NCBI GenBank assembly: GCA_021796055.1 | Contig: JAJYOS010000053.1 | Coordinates: 1-14,603, forward strand | DNA from: Bacteroidota bacterium | GTDB taxonomy: Bacteria > Bacteroidota > Kryptoniia > Kryptoniales > JAKASW01 | Direction: 5' to 3' | Length of the DNA: 14,603 bases | In this document: in pieces, positions 8,119-14,572 of the stretch | Numbering within the stretch: the stretch's first letter is position 1 | Layout: every line of letters starts with the position of its first letter | Made by a program: the position numbers and the translations under genes | Notes under the pieces: model-generated | What the model saw: only the letters and a program-made list of their open reading frames with translations | What the model was told of the DNA's origin: nothing | The model's database searches: none

Positions 8119-9036
8119 TTGAGGAGACGAGCGACGAAACATTCATTTGATTCCGAAAGACTCACTCCGAATACTTTCGCCTACATCCTTATGCTGCCGG
8201 CTGCAATTGTGATGTTCGGAGTGGTTATCTATCCGTTCCTTTACAATGTCGTCCTCTCTTTCTCGAACATGAGCCTGCGGCATTTCAGGGACTGGCACAT
8301 CATCGGTTTCAGGCAGTACGCTGAAGTCTTCAGCGGGAAGGTTTTCTACACCGTTTTCTTCAAAACCATAATCTGGACCGCCGTGAACATAACCTTTCAC
8401 GTTACTATCGGAGTTCTGCTCGCGCTTATCCTCAACCGGAAGATCTTCGGCAAGGCCGCCTTACGGACGCTGCTTATTCTTCCCTGGGCAATACCGCAGG
8501 TGATTGTGGCGTTGACCTGGCGGAGTATGTTCAACTACGAATACGGCGCGGTTAATCTTTTCATCGGCCAGTACTTCCACATGGCACCGGTTGAGTGGCT
8601 GGGGAAACCGCTGGAGGCATTCAGTGCCTGCATAATCACGAATATCTGGCTCGGATTCCCGTTCATGATGACCATAGCGCTCGGAGGTTTGCAGAGCATT
8701 CCTCAGGAGTTGTACGAAGCCGCGGAGATCGACGGCGCATCGGCATGGCAGAAATTCTGGACTGTGACTGCTCCTCTCCTCAAGCCGGTAATGATACCCG
8801 CAATCACTCTCGGAATCATCTGGACCTTCAACAATGTCAACATCATCTGGCTCGTGTCGAATGGGGGCGAACCCTCCGATCAGACTCACATCCTGGTTTC
8901 ATACGTTTATAAGGCAGCGTTTAACCTGTACCGGTACGGCTATGCGGCAGCACTGTCAATGGTGATCTTTCTTGTGCTCCTGACTTTCAGCCTGGTATTC
9001 CTCAAACGAACGCGTGCCTCGGAGGCGGCGTATTAG
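8119..9036 (+). CDS. ABC sugar transporter permease, MalF-like
   Basis: A 305-residue inner-membrane permease of the carbohydrate-uptake type 1 ABC family. About six transmembrane helices are visible, the first at about 21-48 (YILMLPAAIVMFGVVIYP) and others near 85-105, 113-135, 170-190, 218-242 and 275-297. The cytoplasmic EAA loop that docks the ATPase is EAAEIDGASAWQKFWTVTAP (about 200-219), with the usual EAA and G positions; the final LP of the consensus is AP here. The start is TTG 8119, chosen because it gives the basic N-terminus MRRRATK and no ATG lies nearby in frame before the first helix; the ribosome-binding sequence is weak. It follows the lipoprotein gene by 46 bp and forms the transporter channel with the next gene. 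Confidence 0.93.
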   Translation: MRRRATKHSFDSERLTPNTFAYILMLPAAIVMFGVVIYPFLYNVVLSFSNMSLRHFRDWHIIGFRQYAEVFSGKVFYTVFFKTIIWTAVNITFHVTIGVLLALILNRKIFGKAALRTLLILPWAIPQVIVALTWRSMFNYEYGAVNLFIGQYFHMAPVEWLGKPLEAFSACIITNIWLGFPFMMTIALGGLQSIPQELYEAAEIDGASAWQKFWTVTAPLLKPVMIPAITLGIIWTFNNVNIIWLVSNGGEPSDQTHILVSYVYKAAFNLYRYGYAAALSMVIFLVLLTFSLVFLKRTRASEAAY

Positions 9037-9040
9037 GTGG

Positions 9041-9077
9041 TGGAATATTGGAGTGATGGAATAAATGGATTCTTGGA
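9041..9077 (+). repeat. TGGA repeat with about 8-nt period between permease genes
   Basis: TGGA begins at 9041, 9049, 9057, 9066 and 9074, giving spacings of 8, 8, 9 and 8. The 65-bp gap between permease genes is otherwise featureless apart from GAGG at 9091-9094, the ribosome-binding site of the next gene. Confidence 0.5.
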
Positions 9078-9101
9078 TTGAATCGCTAACGAGGTTGTAG
9101 A

Positions 9102-9986
9102 ATGAATTCGAAATCCGCAATTCTCCGCCGGAGGGGAATGCGCCTCTGGCGCAGAAATCCGAAATCGAAAATCGTTTCACTCCTCCTTTACTTCCTGCTA
9201 ATCGGATTTACGCTAGCGGTTCTTTATCCCATAGTCAACGTCTTCAGCATCTCTCTGCGTCCGGCCGACAGGCTCCTTTCCACTTCCCTCAGGATAATTC
9301 CTGCCGACGCGTCCCTTCACGCATACGTAACCCTCTTCACACAGACACCATTTCTTCTTTGGTTCTGGAACTCCGTGCTGATTTCTGCGACGGTCACTAT
9401 CACGGGAGTCATTCTAGCTTCGACGGCTGGATATGCATTCAGCAGGTTCAGTTTCTACGGCAAGAAGAGCGCGATGGTCGGCCTCCTCGTCACCCAGATG
9501 TTCCCGCCGACTATGCTTTTGCTCCCGATGTACATCATGCTTCTTAAACTCCACCTGATTAACAGCTACCTGGGAATAATCGTGATTTATACCTCGACCG
9601 CGCTCCCTTTTTGTGTATGGCAGATGAAAGGGTACTACGATACGATTCCGTACAGCCTCGAAGAGGCAGCGAGGATCGACGGGTCAACGAGGTGGGGTGC
9701 GTTCAGAAGGGTTGTTTTGCCACTTGCCGCCCCGGCTCTCGTGATTACGGCATTGTTTTCGTTCATGACCGCTTGGGCTGAATACGTCGTCGCCGCGCAG
9801 GTCCTCCAGGACACTAGTCTGTTCACGCTGCCGCTCGGCCTGAAGCAGTTTGAATCAAGTATGTCGACTCAGTGGGGATTGTACGCAGCAGCTTCGCTGA
9901 TTATCAGTATCCCGGCCGTTGCGCTGTTCCTTATCCTGAGCAAGTGGCTAATATCGGGACTGACCCTGGGGAGCGTAAAAGGGTGA
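9102..9986 (+). CDS. ABC sugar transporter permease, MalG-like
   Basis: A 294-residue partner permease. After a very basic N-terminus (RRRGMRLWRRNPKSK) come a first helix (about 28-48), the periplasmic SLRPADRLL segment typical of MalG-type subunits, and further helices near 90-110, 125-150, 155-175, 215-235 and 260-285. The EAA loop is EEAARIDGSTRWGAFRRVVLP (about 186-206), a complete consensus including the final LP. ATG 9102 is supported by GAGG at 9091-9094 with 7-nt spacing; ATG 9138 is an alternative with poorer spacing. With the MalF-like protein it forms the maltodextrin channel. The required ATPase (MalK/MsmX type) is not in the window, so a shared ATPase elsewhere is likely. Its first 25 codons contain short repeats and palindromes, listed separately. 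Confidence 0.92.
   Translation: MNSKSAILRRRGMRLWRRNPKSKIVSLLLYFLLIGFTLAVLYPIVNVFSISLRPADRLLSTSLRIIPADASLHAYVTLFTQTPFLLWFWNSVLISATVTITGVILASTAGYAFSRFSFYGKKSAMVGLLVTQMFPPTMLLLPMYIMLLKLHLINSYLGIIVIYTSTALPFCVWQMKGYYDTIPYSLEEAARIDGSTRWGAFRRVVLPLAAPALVITALFSFMTAWAEYVVAAQVLQDTSLFTLPLGLKQFESSMSTQWGLYAAASLIISIPAVALFLILSKWLISGLTLGSVKG
9110..9174 (+). repeat. Repeat/palindrome cluster in the first codons of the MalG-like gene
   Basis: GAAATCCG occurs at 9110-9117 and 9154-9161, followed by GAAATCG (9161-9167) and GAAAATCG (9167-9174). Between them are two hairpins: CTCC-GCC-GGAG (9123-9133) and GCGCC-TCT-GGCGC (9140-9152). They encode the basic N-terminal extension ahead of the first helix. This may be intergenic repeat material captured into the reading frame. 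Confidence 0.45.
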
Positions 9987-10033
9987 AGACAGCACTCAGC
10001 TGAGACACGTGGGAGCATGACTTCCGATTTGGC

Positions 10034-10061
10034 TTGACTCTGCATGGTACAAAGGGATAAT
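10034..10061 (+). promoter_or_regulatory. Sigma70-type promoter for the oxidoreductase-acyltransferase gene
   Basis: TTGACT (10034-10039), 16-nt spacer, GATAAT (10056-10061). The predicted transcription start near 10068 lies only about 5 nt before ATG 10073, so the message may be leaderless; no Shine-Dalgarno sequence sits at normal spacing. Confidence 0.5.
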
Positions 10062-10072
10062 TTATACGAAAA

Positions 10073-11623
10073 ATGAAAATCTCTCTTGTCGGTGCGGGCT
10101 ACTGGGGAAATAACATACTCAGGGTTCTGAGTGAACTCGGCGTTCTATCGTCTGTTTGTGATTCGGACAAAGATATCCTGCGGCGAGTGAAAGACCGCTT
10201 TCCGAATGTCCATTTCACTTCCGACCTCGATGAAATTATGAACTCCGATTCCGATGCCGTTGCGGTCGCAACCCCGGCGAAGACCCATTTCGAGATTGCT
10301 AGGAAGGCGATGGAGGCCGGCAAGGATGTCTTTGTCGAAAAGCCTCTTGCGCTGACTCTCGACGACGCCGAGGCGCTGCGCTCGCTCGCCGGGTCGCGGA
10401 AGAAAATACTGATGGTCGGCCACATTCTACGATACCATCCTGCTGTGGAGAAGCTGAAGGATCTCGCCGCCGGCGGCAAGCTCGGAAGACTCAACTATAT
10501 TTATTCCAACCGGCTCAACTTCGGAAAGCTGAGAGTCGAGGAAAACATACTCTGGAGCTTTGCGCCGCACGATATCAGCGTCATGCTGTATCTGCTGGAC
10601 GAGCTTCCTGAAAGCGTGACTGCATTCGGCGCTGCCTACCTCGACGAAAAGAGGGCCGACGTGACTCTGACGACGCTCGAATTCAAGAGCGGCGTCAAAG
10701 GGCATATCTATGTCAGCTGGATCAATCCTTTCAAGGAGCAGAAGCTTGTCGTGGCCGGGGAAAAGGGAATGGCTGTTTTCGACGACACGCGCGACGCCGA
10801 TAAGCTTGTCCTCTATCCGCACCGTGTCCAATGGGAAAATGAAATCCCGCATGCCGTAAAGGCGGACGGTATACCCGTAGAGTTGGAGAAGTCCGAACCG
10901 CTGAAAAGCGAATTAAAACATTTCATAGACTGCGTATCAACGAGAAAAACTCCAAAGACTGATGTCGAGGAGGGGCTCAGGGTATTAAAAGTCTTGATGC
11001 TTTCCCAGAGTAGCCTCGACCGGAAAGGTGAAAAAATGACTTTGAATGGAGAGAAGAATTATTTCGTCCACCCTACCGCCTTCGTCGAAGAAAACGCTGA
11101 GATAGGAAGCGGCACGAAAATCTGGCACTTTTCACACGTTATGGGAGGGGCCAAGATCGGCGAAAAGTGTGTGATCGCACAGAACTGCTACATCGGCAGC
11201 AGGGCAACGCTGGGGAACGGGGTCAAACTTCAGAACAACGTCTCTGTGTACGACCTTGTAGAGTTGGGGGACAATGTGTTTGTCGGGCCGTCGGCAGTAT
11301 TTACGAACGACACTAATCCGCGGGCGAAGTTTCCGAAAGGGGGAAAGTGGGTTCCGACGAAAGTTCATGAAGGAGCATCAATCGGCGCAAACTCGACTAT
11401 CCTTTGCGGTATCGAGTTAGGAAGAGCCGCCTTCGTCGGCGCCGGGGCGGTCGTTACCAAGTCGGTTCCGGATTATGCGGTTGTCGTCGGCAACCCGGCG
11501 AAAATCCTGGGTTACATGTGCGAGTGCGGGGAGAAATTGAGGTTCGAGAAGGATTCGGCTAAGTGCGGAAAATGCGGGAGGAATTATACGAGGTCGGGTG
11601 AAGCGGTTAAGCAGACAACCTGA
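10073..11623 (+). CDS. Fused Gfo/Idh/MocA oxidoreductase and WlbB-type acyltransferase
   Basis: A 516-residue two-enzyme fusion. Residues 1 to about 320 are a Gfo/Idh/MocA NAD(P)-dependent sugar dehydrogenase: nucleotide-binding GAGYWGNN (7-14), EKP with Lys90, and PHDI with His166 and Asp167. Residues about 328-475 form a left-handed beta-helix acyltransferase with hexapeptide repeats (IGSGTKIWHFSHVMGGAKIGEKCVIAQN), closely resembling WlbB/WbpD N-acetyltransferases including FTNDTNPRAKFP. The tail has a zinc-ribbon-like Cys set: C483-x-C485-x12-C498-x2-C501. In O-antigen biosynthesis, WlbA-type oxidation of UDP-GlcNAcA C3 and WlbB-type acetylation of the resulting 3-amine are separate enzymes with a transaminase between; here they are joined and no transaminase is in view. 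An internal ATG at 11036 with AAAGGTG at 11024-11030 could also yield the acyltransferase alone. Probably surface polysaccharide synthesis. Confidence 0.92.
   Translation: MKISLVGAGYWGNNILRVLSELGVLSSVCDSDKDILRRVKDRFPNVHFTSDLDEIMNSDSDAVAVATPAKTHFEIARKAMEAGKDVFVEKPLALTLDDAEALRSLAGSRKKILMVGHILRYHPAVEKLKDLAAGGKLGRLNYIYSNRLNFGKLRVEENILWSFAPHDISVMLYLLDELPESVTAFGAAYLDEKRADVTLTTLEFKSGVKGHIYVSWINPFKEQKLVVAGEKGMAVFDDTRDADKLVLYPHRVQWENEIPHAVKADGIPVELEKSEPLKSELKHFIDCVSTRKTPKTDVEEGLRVLKVLMLSQSSLDRKGEKMTLNGEKNYFVHPTAFVEENAEIGSGTKIWHFSHVMGGAKIGEKCVIAQNCYIGSRATLGNGVKLQNNVSVYDLVELGDNVFVGPSAVFTNDTNPRAKFPKGGKWVPTKVHEGASIGANSTILCGIELGRAAFVGAGAVVTKSVPDYAVVVGNPAKILGYMCECGEKLRFEKDSAKCGKCGRNYTRSGEAVKQTT
11024..11038 (+). 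promoter_or_regulatory. Internal ribosome-binding site and start in the fusion gene
   Basis: AAAGGTG (11024-11030), 5-nt gap, ATG 11036-11038 (codon 322), exactly at the domain junction (GEK|MTLNGEKNYF). It would produce a 195-residue free acyltransferase. Confidence 0.45.
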
Positions 11624-11729
11624 TTGATGTAGTGGGCCACGGCGATTCAAGCCCGGCTCTCATCCTTACCGGACTTTTGAACCATTGAGACACGGCCTGA
11701 GTTCGACCGGGTGAACCGGGCGATGCCTT

Positions 11730-11752
11730 GAGAGTGTCAACGCTCTCGTTTT
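11730..11752 (+). terminator. Possible rho-independent terminator after the fusion gene
   Basis: A 7-bp stem with one G-T pair (GAGAGTG / CGCTCTC), loop TCAA, followed by G and TTTT at 11749-11752. It lies about 107 bp after the fusion stop and overlaps the last codons of the convergent small gene, whose stop codon falls in the loop. The U-run is short. Confidence 0.4.
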
Positions 11753-12018
11753 GCTTCTATGCCGTTTTCTTTGAGCTTCTCTGCTATCCTGTCTGCCACG
11801 CCTTCCAGCGTCTCTCCGCCCGTCAGCCTTACTCCTGAAACCCTGACCGCTTCGTCGACCGTCGGTATCGTGCCGGTAATGTGTCTCCATATATGGTAGC
11901 CGAGCCGGTTGTTATCATTGAATTCTCTCGTCTTAAACTGTTCGGCGATCTTATAGGCGATCTTCTCCAGGCTGTCGTCGGCAAATTTATTTACCTGTGC
12001 GGGTGCTTTCGATGTCAT
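11737..12018 (-). CDS. Small conserved-looking hypothetical protein with internal helix repeat
   Basis: A 93-residue minus-strand gene whose family I do not recognise. It is supported by a good ribosome-binding site: reading the minus strand, GGAG (complement of CTCC 12024-12027) stands 5-6 nt before the ATG at 12018. The protein is soluble and charged, without signal peptide or membrane helix. It contains two similar amphipathic helices, SLEKIAYKIAEQFK (16-29) and TLEGVADRIAEKLK (70-83), identical at 7 of 14 positions, flanking a middle segment with YHIWRHITGTIP. The duplication suggests a small helical fold or dimer, possibly a binding or adaptor protein; this is inference. It converges on the fusion gene and is not part of an operon in the window. 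Confidence 0.65.
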   Translation of the reverse strand: MTSKAPAQVNKFADDSLEKIAYKIAEQFKTREFNDNNRLGYHIWRHITGTIPTVDEAVRVSGVRLTGGETLEGVADRIAEKLKENGIEAKRER

Positions 12019-12040
12019 TTTAACTCCATTGTTTAATCAA

Positions 12041-12068
12041 AATTAACATCTGTGTCAGAGAACTTCAA
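12041..12068 (-). promoter_or_regulatory. Possible promoter for the small minus-strand gene
   Basis: On the minus strand: TTGAAG (complement at 12063-12068), 16-nt spacer, TTAATT (complement at 12041-12046), then a leader of roughly 16 nt to the ATG. The -10 match is weak. Confidence 0.3.
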
Positions 12069-12290
12069 CGGTCAAAGGTCGGGAGCGTAGCAACGGGCCG
12101 GGTCCGGCGACGAAGAACCGCAAGAAGAGCCGACGAGCAGAGGGGAAAATGTCGGGAGCATCTCTCCATTCCGTTCCGGCTTCGGGAAGGAATGTGATGC
12201 GGGTGGGCCCGGGGGCTGGTGAAGCTCAGGAGAACCGGGAAGAGGAAGGTACGCGGAGTGGTGGCGGCCGGCGCTCAGGGATCTAAAACT
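12060..12290. other. GC-rich foldable island, no clear gene (possible structured RNA or repeat remnant)
   Basis: The 383-bp gap 12019-12401 has no convincing protein gene. Its centre is G+C- and G-rich with sharp AT-rich borders. Visible structures: GCCG-GGTC-CGGC (12097-12108); CCGAC (12130-12134) with GTCGG (12151-12155); and a long hairpin at 12158-12200 with stem GCATC, internal loop, CATTCC-g-TTCC, 7-nt loop, GGAA-GGAATG, t, GATGC (15 base pairs, one bulge). GTCGGGAGC occurs twice (12078-12086 and 12151-12159). A 45-codon frame at 12149-12286 has a ribosome-binding-like GAGGGG but random-looking composition. It does not match a riboswitch or known RNA that I can name. Confidence 0.4.
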
Positions 12291-12312
12291 CGTTTTTACT
12301 GTACCACGTTGC

Positions 12313-12340
12313 TTGACAATTAGAAATAAACCGTTATATT
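12313..12340 (+). promoter_or_regulatory. Sigma70-type promoter for the ATP-grasp genes
   Basis: TTGACA (12313-12318), 16-nt spacer, TATATT (12335-12340), in an AT-rich stretch. The start of transcription would be near 12347, leaving a leader of about 55 nt before ATG 12402, with AGGA at 12392-12395 as ribosome-binding site. Confidence 0.65.
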
Positions 12341-12401
12341 AAACGCAAATGATGGGCAGCAAGCCAACATATGAGAAGTCGGACCTGATGCAGGAACATG
12401 T

Positions 12402-13466
12402 ATGAGAGTTGCTCTTGTCTTTAACATGAAAAGAGAGAGCATCATTGAAGACAACGACGAACCTCCTTCCTTCTCTTCTCCTCTAAAGACTGAAACCGCG
12501 AACGTAAAAGTCGTCGACAAGTATGCCGAGTGGGATACTGCCGAGACTATCAACGCTGTAGCTGGTGCACTTTCACTTCACAACGATGTTACACTGGTCG
12601 AGGCGGACGAAGAAGTGTATGGAAAGCTACGCTCGGGTGAATTCGACATCGTCTTCAACATCGCAGAAGGGATGAACGGCGTGAGCCGCGAGGCCCAGAT
12701 GCCCGCGATGTTCGAGTTCATTGGTCTGCCGTATACGGGGTCTGATCCGCTTACGCTCGCAACGTGTCTCGACAAGGCGAGGACCAAGGAGATCCTGAGT
12801 TATCACGGAATCCCGACTTCGAAGTTTGTTGTCGCGCGCTCATTCGAAGAAGCCGCCCGGGCTTCTTTGCGTTATCCGCTTTTTGTGAAACCGCTTCACG
12901 AAGGTTCGAGCAAGGGAATCTTCAACTCATCATACGTTGCGACACCCGAAGCGCTGAAACTCGAGGTGGCGCGAATACTGGATAATTACGAACAGCCGGC
13001 ACTTGTAGAGGAATACTTGCCCGGAAGGGAATTTACCGTCGCACTGCTTGGTAATGGGAGCGAACTGAGAGTCCTACCTCCAGTCGAGATGAACTTCGGT
13101 TCGTTGCCATCGGAGGCACTGCCGATTTATTCTTATGAGGCCAAGTGGTTATGGGATACGAAGGACTCACCGATCGAAGTTTTCAGATGTCCGGCCCCAA
13201 TCGATGGCTCTCTCAGAGCCAGGATGGAGGACATTTGCAAGAGGTCGTTCGAAGTCCTGAGATGCCGTGACTGGTGCAGGATCGACGTAAGGCTGGATGC
13301 TGCCGGCGAACCAAACGTCATGGAAGTCAACCCTCTTCCCGGGATTTTGCCAGATCCCGAAGAACACTCCTGTTTTCCGATGGCTTCCAGAGCCGCAGGA
13401 TTGGACTACGGTAAGATGATCAATTCAGTCCTTTCAGCGGCTTTGAAGAGAATAGGGAAGGCTTAG
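12402..13466 (+). CDS. D-Ala-D-Ala-ligase-like ATP-grasp enzyme, first copy
   Basis: A 354-residue ATP-grasp ligase related to Ddl. Visible: FDIVFNIAEG and SREAQMPAMFE (about 86-109), PYTGSDPLTLATCLDKARTK (about 110-129), ATP-binding FVKPLHEGSSKG (Lys163), VEEYLPGREF, SYEAKWLWD, RIDVRLD (Asp295) and metal-binding MEVNPLPG (Glu308, Asn310). Such enzymes activate a carboxylate with ATP to an acyl phosphate and form an amide bond with an amine. The canonical Ddl N-terminal GGxSxEREVS signature, which supplies the Glu binding the first D-Ala, is absent; the N-terminus reads MRVALVFNMKRESIIEDNDEP. Ddl's LHG segment is replaced by NIAEG. Substrates are therefore probably not two D-alanines. Start ATG 12402 has AGGA 6 nt upstream. 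A paralogue follows after 41 bp, probably in the same transcript. Confidence 0.9.
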   Translation: MRVALVFNMKRESIIEDNDEPPSFSSPLKTETANVKVVDKYAEWDTAETINAVAGALSLHNDVTLVEADEEVYGKLRSGEFDIVFNIAEGMNGVSREAQMPAMFEFIGLPYTGSDPLTLATCLDKARTKEILSYHGIPTSKFVVARSFEEAARASLRYPLFVKPLHEGSSKGIFNSSYVATPEALKLEVARILDNYEQPALVEEYLPGREFTVALLGNGSELRVLPPVEMNFGSLPSEALPIYSYEAKWLWDTKDSPIEVFRCPAPIDGSLRARMEDICKRSFEVLRCRDWCRIDVRLDAAGEPNVMEVNPLPGILPDPEEHSCFPMASRAAGLDYGKMINSVLSAALKRIGKA

Positions 13467-13507
13467 CTCGTAACTAACTGTATTCGTTGAACTTATAGAG
13501 GCGGTTT

Positions 13508-14572
13508 ATGTCGAGGAAAAAGAAAATCACCATAGTTTACGACGAATCGTCGTTAGATATCTCATCCGAACTGGAGCTGGCCTTCAACGGCAAAATGGAC
13601 CCGCGCGTCAAGGCTGCTCTGGAAGACACTTCCGCGACAGCCGTCATTGAACAGGTTGAGGCCGTCGCTGAGGCCCTTGTGGAAACAGGACACAATGTAT
13701 CGACGATTATCACGAGCTCTGACATAAATCAGCTCATCAATAAGCTTCACGACGAGAAGCCGGACCTGGTCTTCAATTTCTGCGAGTCGATCGAAGGCAA
13801 TTCGTACCAGGAAATGAACGTTGCCGGTTTGTACGAACTACTGCGGGTCAGATACACGGGAAGCGGCCCGCTGACTCTGGGGAGCTGCTTGAACAAGGTA
13901 AGGACAAAAGAAATACTGAATTTTCATAAGGTGAACGTCCCGAGCTTCCGCGTGTTCAACTCACCCGACGAGGTCGCGAGGAAGAAGCTGAACTTCCCCG
14001 TCATAGCCAAGCCCATTCACGAAGATGCAAGCATCGGCATTACTAATTCCAGTGTCATCTATGACAGGGATCGCCTCCAGGTTCTACTCACGGAGATGAT
14101 CAAGAAGTTCGCACAGCCGATCCTGGTGGAACAGTACGTCGAGGGACGTGAATTCAATGTGGCTATCGTCGGCAACGAGGAACTTGTGGCGCTTCCGGTC
14201 TCGGAAATAGATTTCAGTACGATGCCGGAAGGATATCACCATATCGTGTCTTACGAGGCGAAGTGGATGCCCGACAGCGTGGAGTACAAAAGCACAGTCC
14301 CCGTCTGTCCGGCGAAGATCAGCCAGAGACAGCAGCAGAAGATTCAGCACACCGCGATTCGAGCCTACGAAGCGATGGGCTGCCGGGATTACGCCAGGGT
14401 CGACATGAGGGTGGACAAGAGCGGCAGAGTATATGTACTCGAAGTCAACCCCAATCCGGATCTATCGCCAAACGGTTCAGGTTTTGCCAGGAGTGCGAAC
14501 TCATTCGGCTGGACATACGGCCAGCTCATAAACAACATCGTAGAATCAGCTTTCAAGAGAAGACTTGATTAA
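13508..14572 (+). CDS. D-Ala-D-Ala-ligase-like ATP-grasp enzyme, second copy
   Basis: A second ATP-grasp ligase, also 354 residues and clearly paralogous to the preceding one along its length: PDLVFNFCESIEG, RYTGSGPLTLGSCLNKVRTKE, VIAKPIHEDASIG (Lys168), VEQYVEGREF, SYEAKWMPD, RVDMRVD (Asp299) and LEVNPNPDLSP (Glu312, Asn314). The ATP-fold residues are intact, so it should be active. The glycine/serine loop differs: HEDAS here against HEGSS in the first copy, and NFCES replaces NIAEG, suggesting a different substrate. No Ddl N-terminal signature is present. GAGG at 13498-13501 is 6 nt before ATG 13508. The stop overlaps the probable start of a GNAT gene, so the three likely form one operon acting on related molecules. 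Confidence 0.9.
   Translation: MSRKKKITIVYDESSLDISSELELAFNGKMDPRVKAALEDTSATAVIEQVEAVAEALVETGHNVSTIITSSDINQLINKLHDEKPDLVFNFCESIEGNSYQEMNVAGLYELLRVRYTGSGPLTLGSCLNKVRTKEILNFHKVNVPSFRVFNSPDEVARKKLNFPVIAKPIHEDASIGITNSSVIYDRDRLQVLLTEMIKKFAQPILVEQYVEGREFNVAIVGNEELVALPVSEIDFSTMPEGYHHIVSYEAKWMPDSVEYKSTVPVCPAKISQRQQQKIQHTAIRAYEAMGCRDYARVDMRVDKSGRVYVLEVNPNPDLSPNGSGFARSANSFGWTYGQLINNIVESAFKRRLD

Noticed and set aside
9995..10004. Perfect 10-bp palindrome CTCAGCTGAG after the MalG-like gene
   Set aside because: No loop, no T-run and no matching copy nearby; a 10-bp palindrome is expected by chance at this scale, so it is not called an operator.
11666..11890. Alternative 74-codon minus-strand frame overlapping the small gene
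   Set aside because: Basic low-complexity product; the competing frame 11737-12018 has a proper ribosome-binding site and an internal helix repeat.
12149..12286. 45-codon frame with GAGGGG upstream (MSGASLHSVP start)
   Set aside because: Composition looks like translated GC-rich repeat, it overlaps the strongest hairpin, and it resembles no protein; treated as part of the foldable island.
12371..12388. Five-codon upstream frame (MRSRT) in the leader of the first ATP-grasp gene
   Set aside because: Too short to support; no attenuator hairpins or codon pattern suggest a leader peptide.
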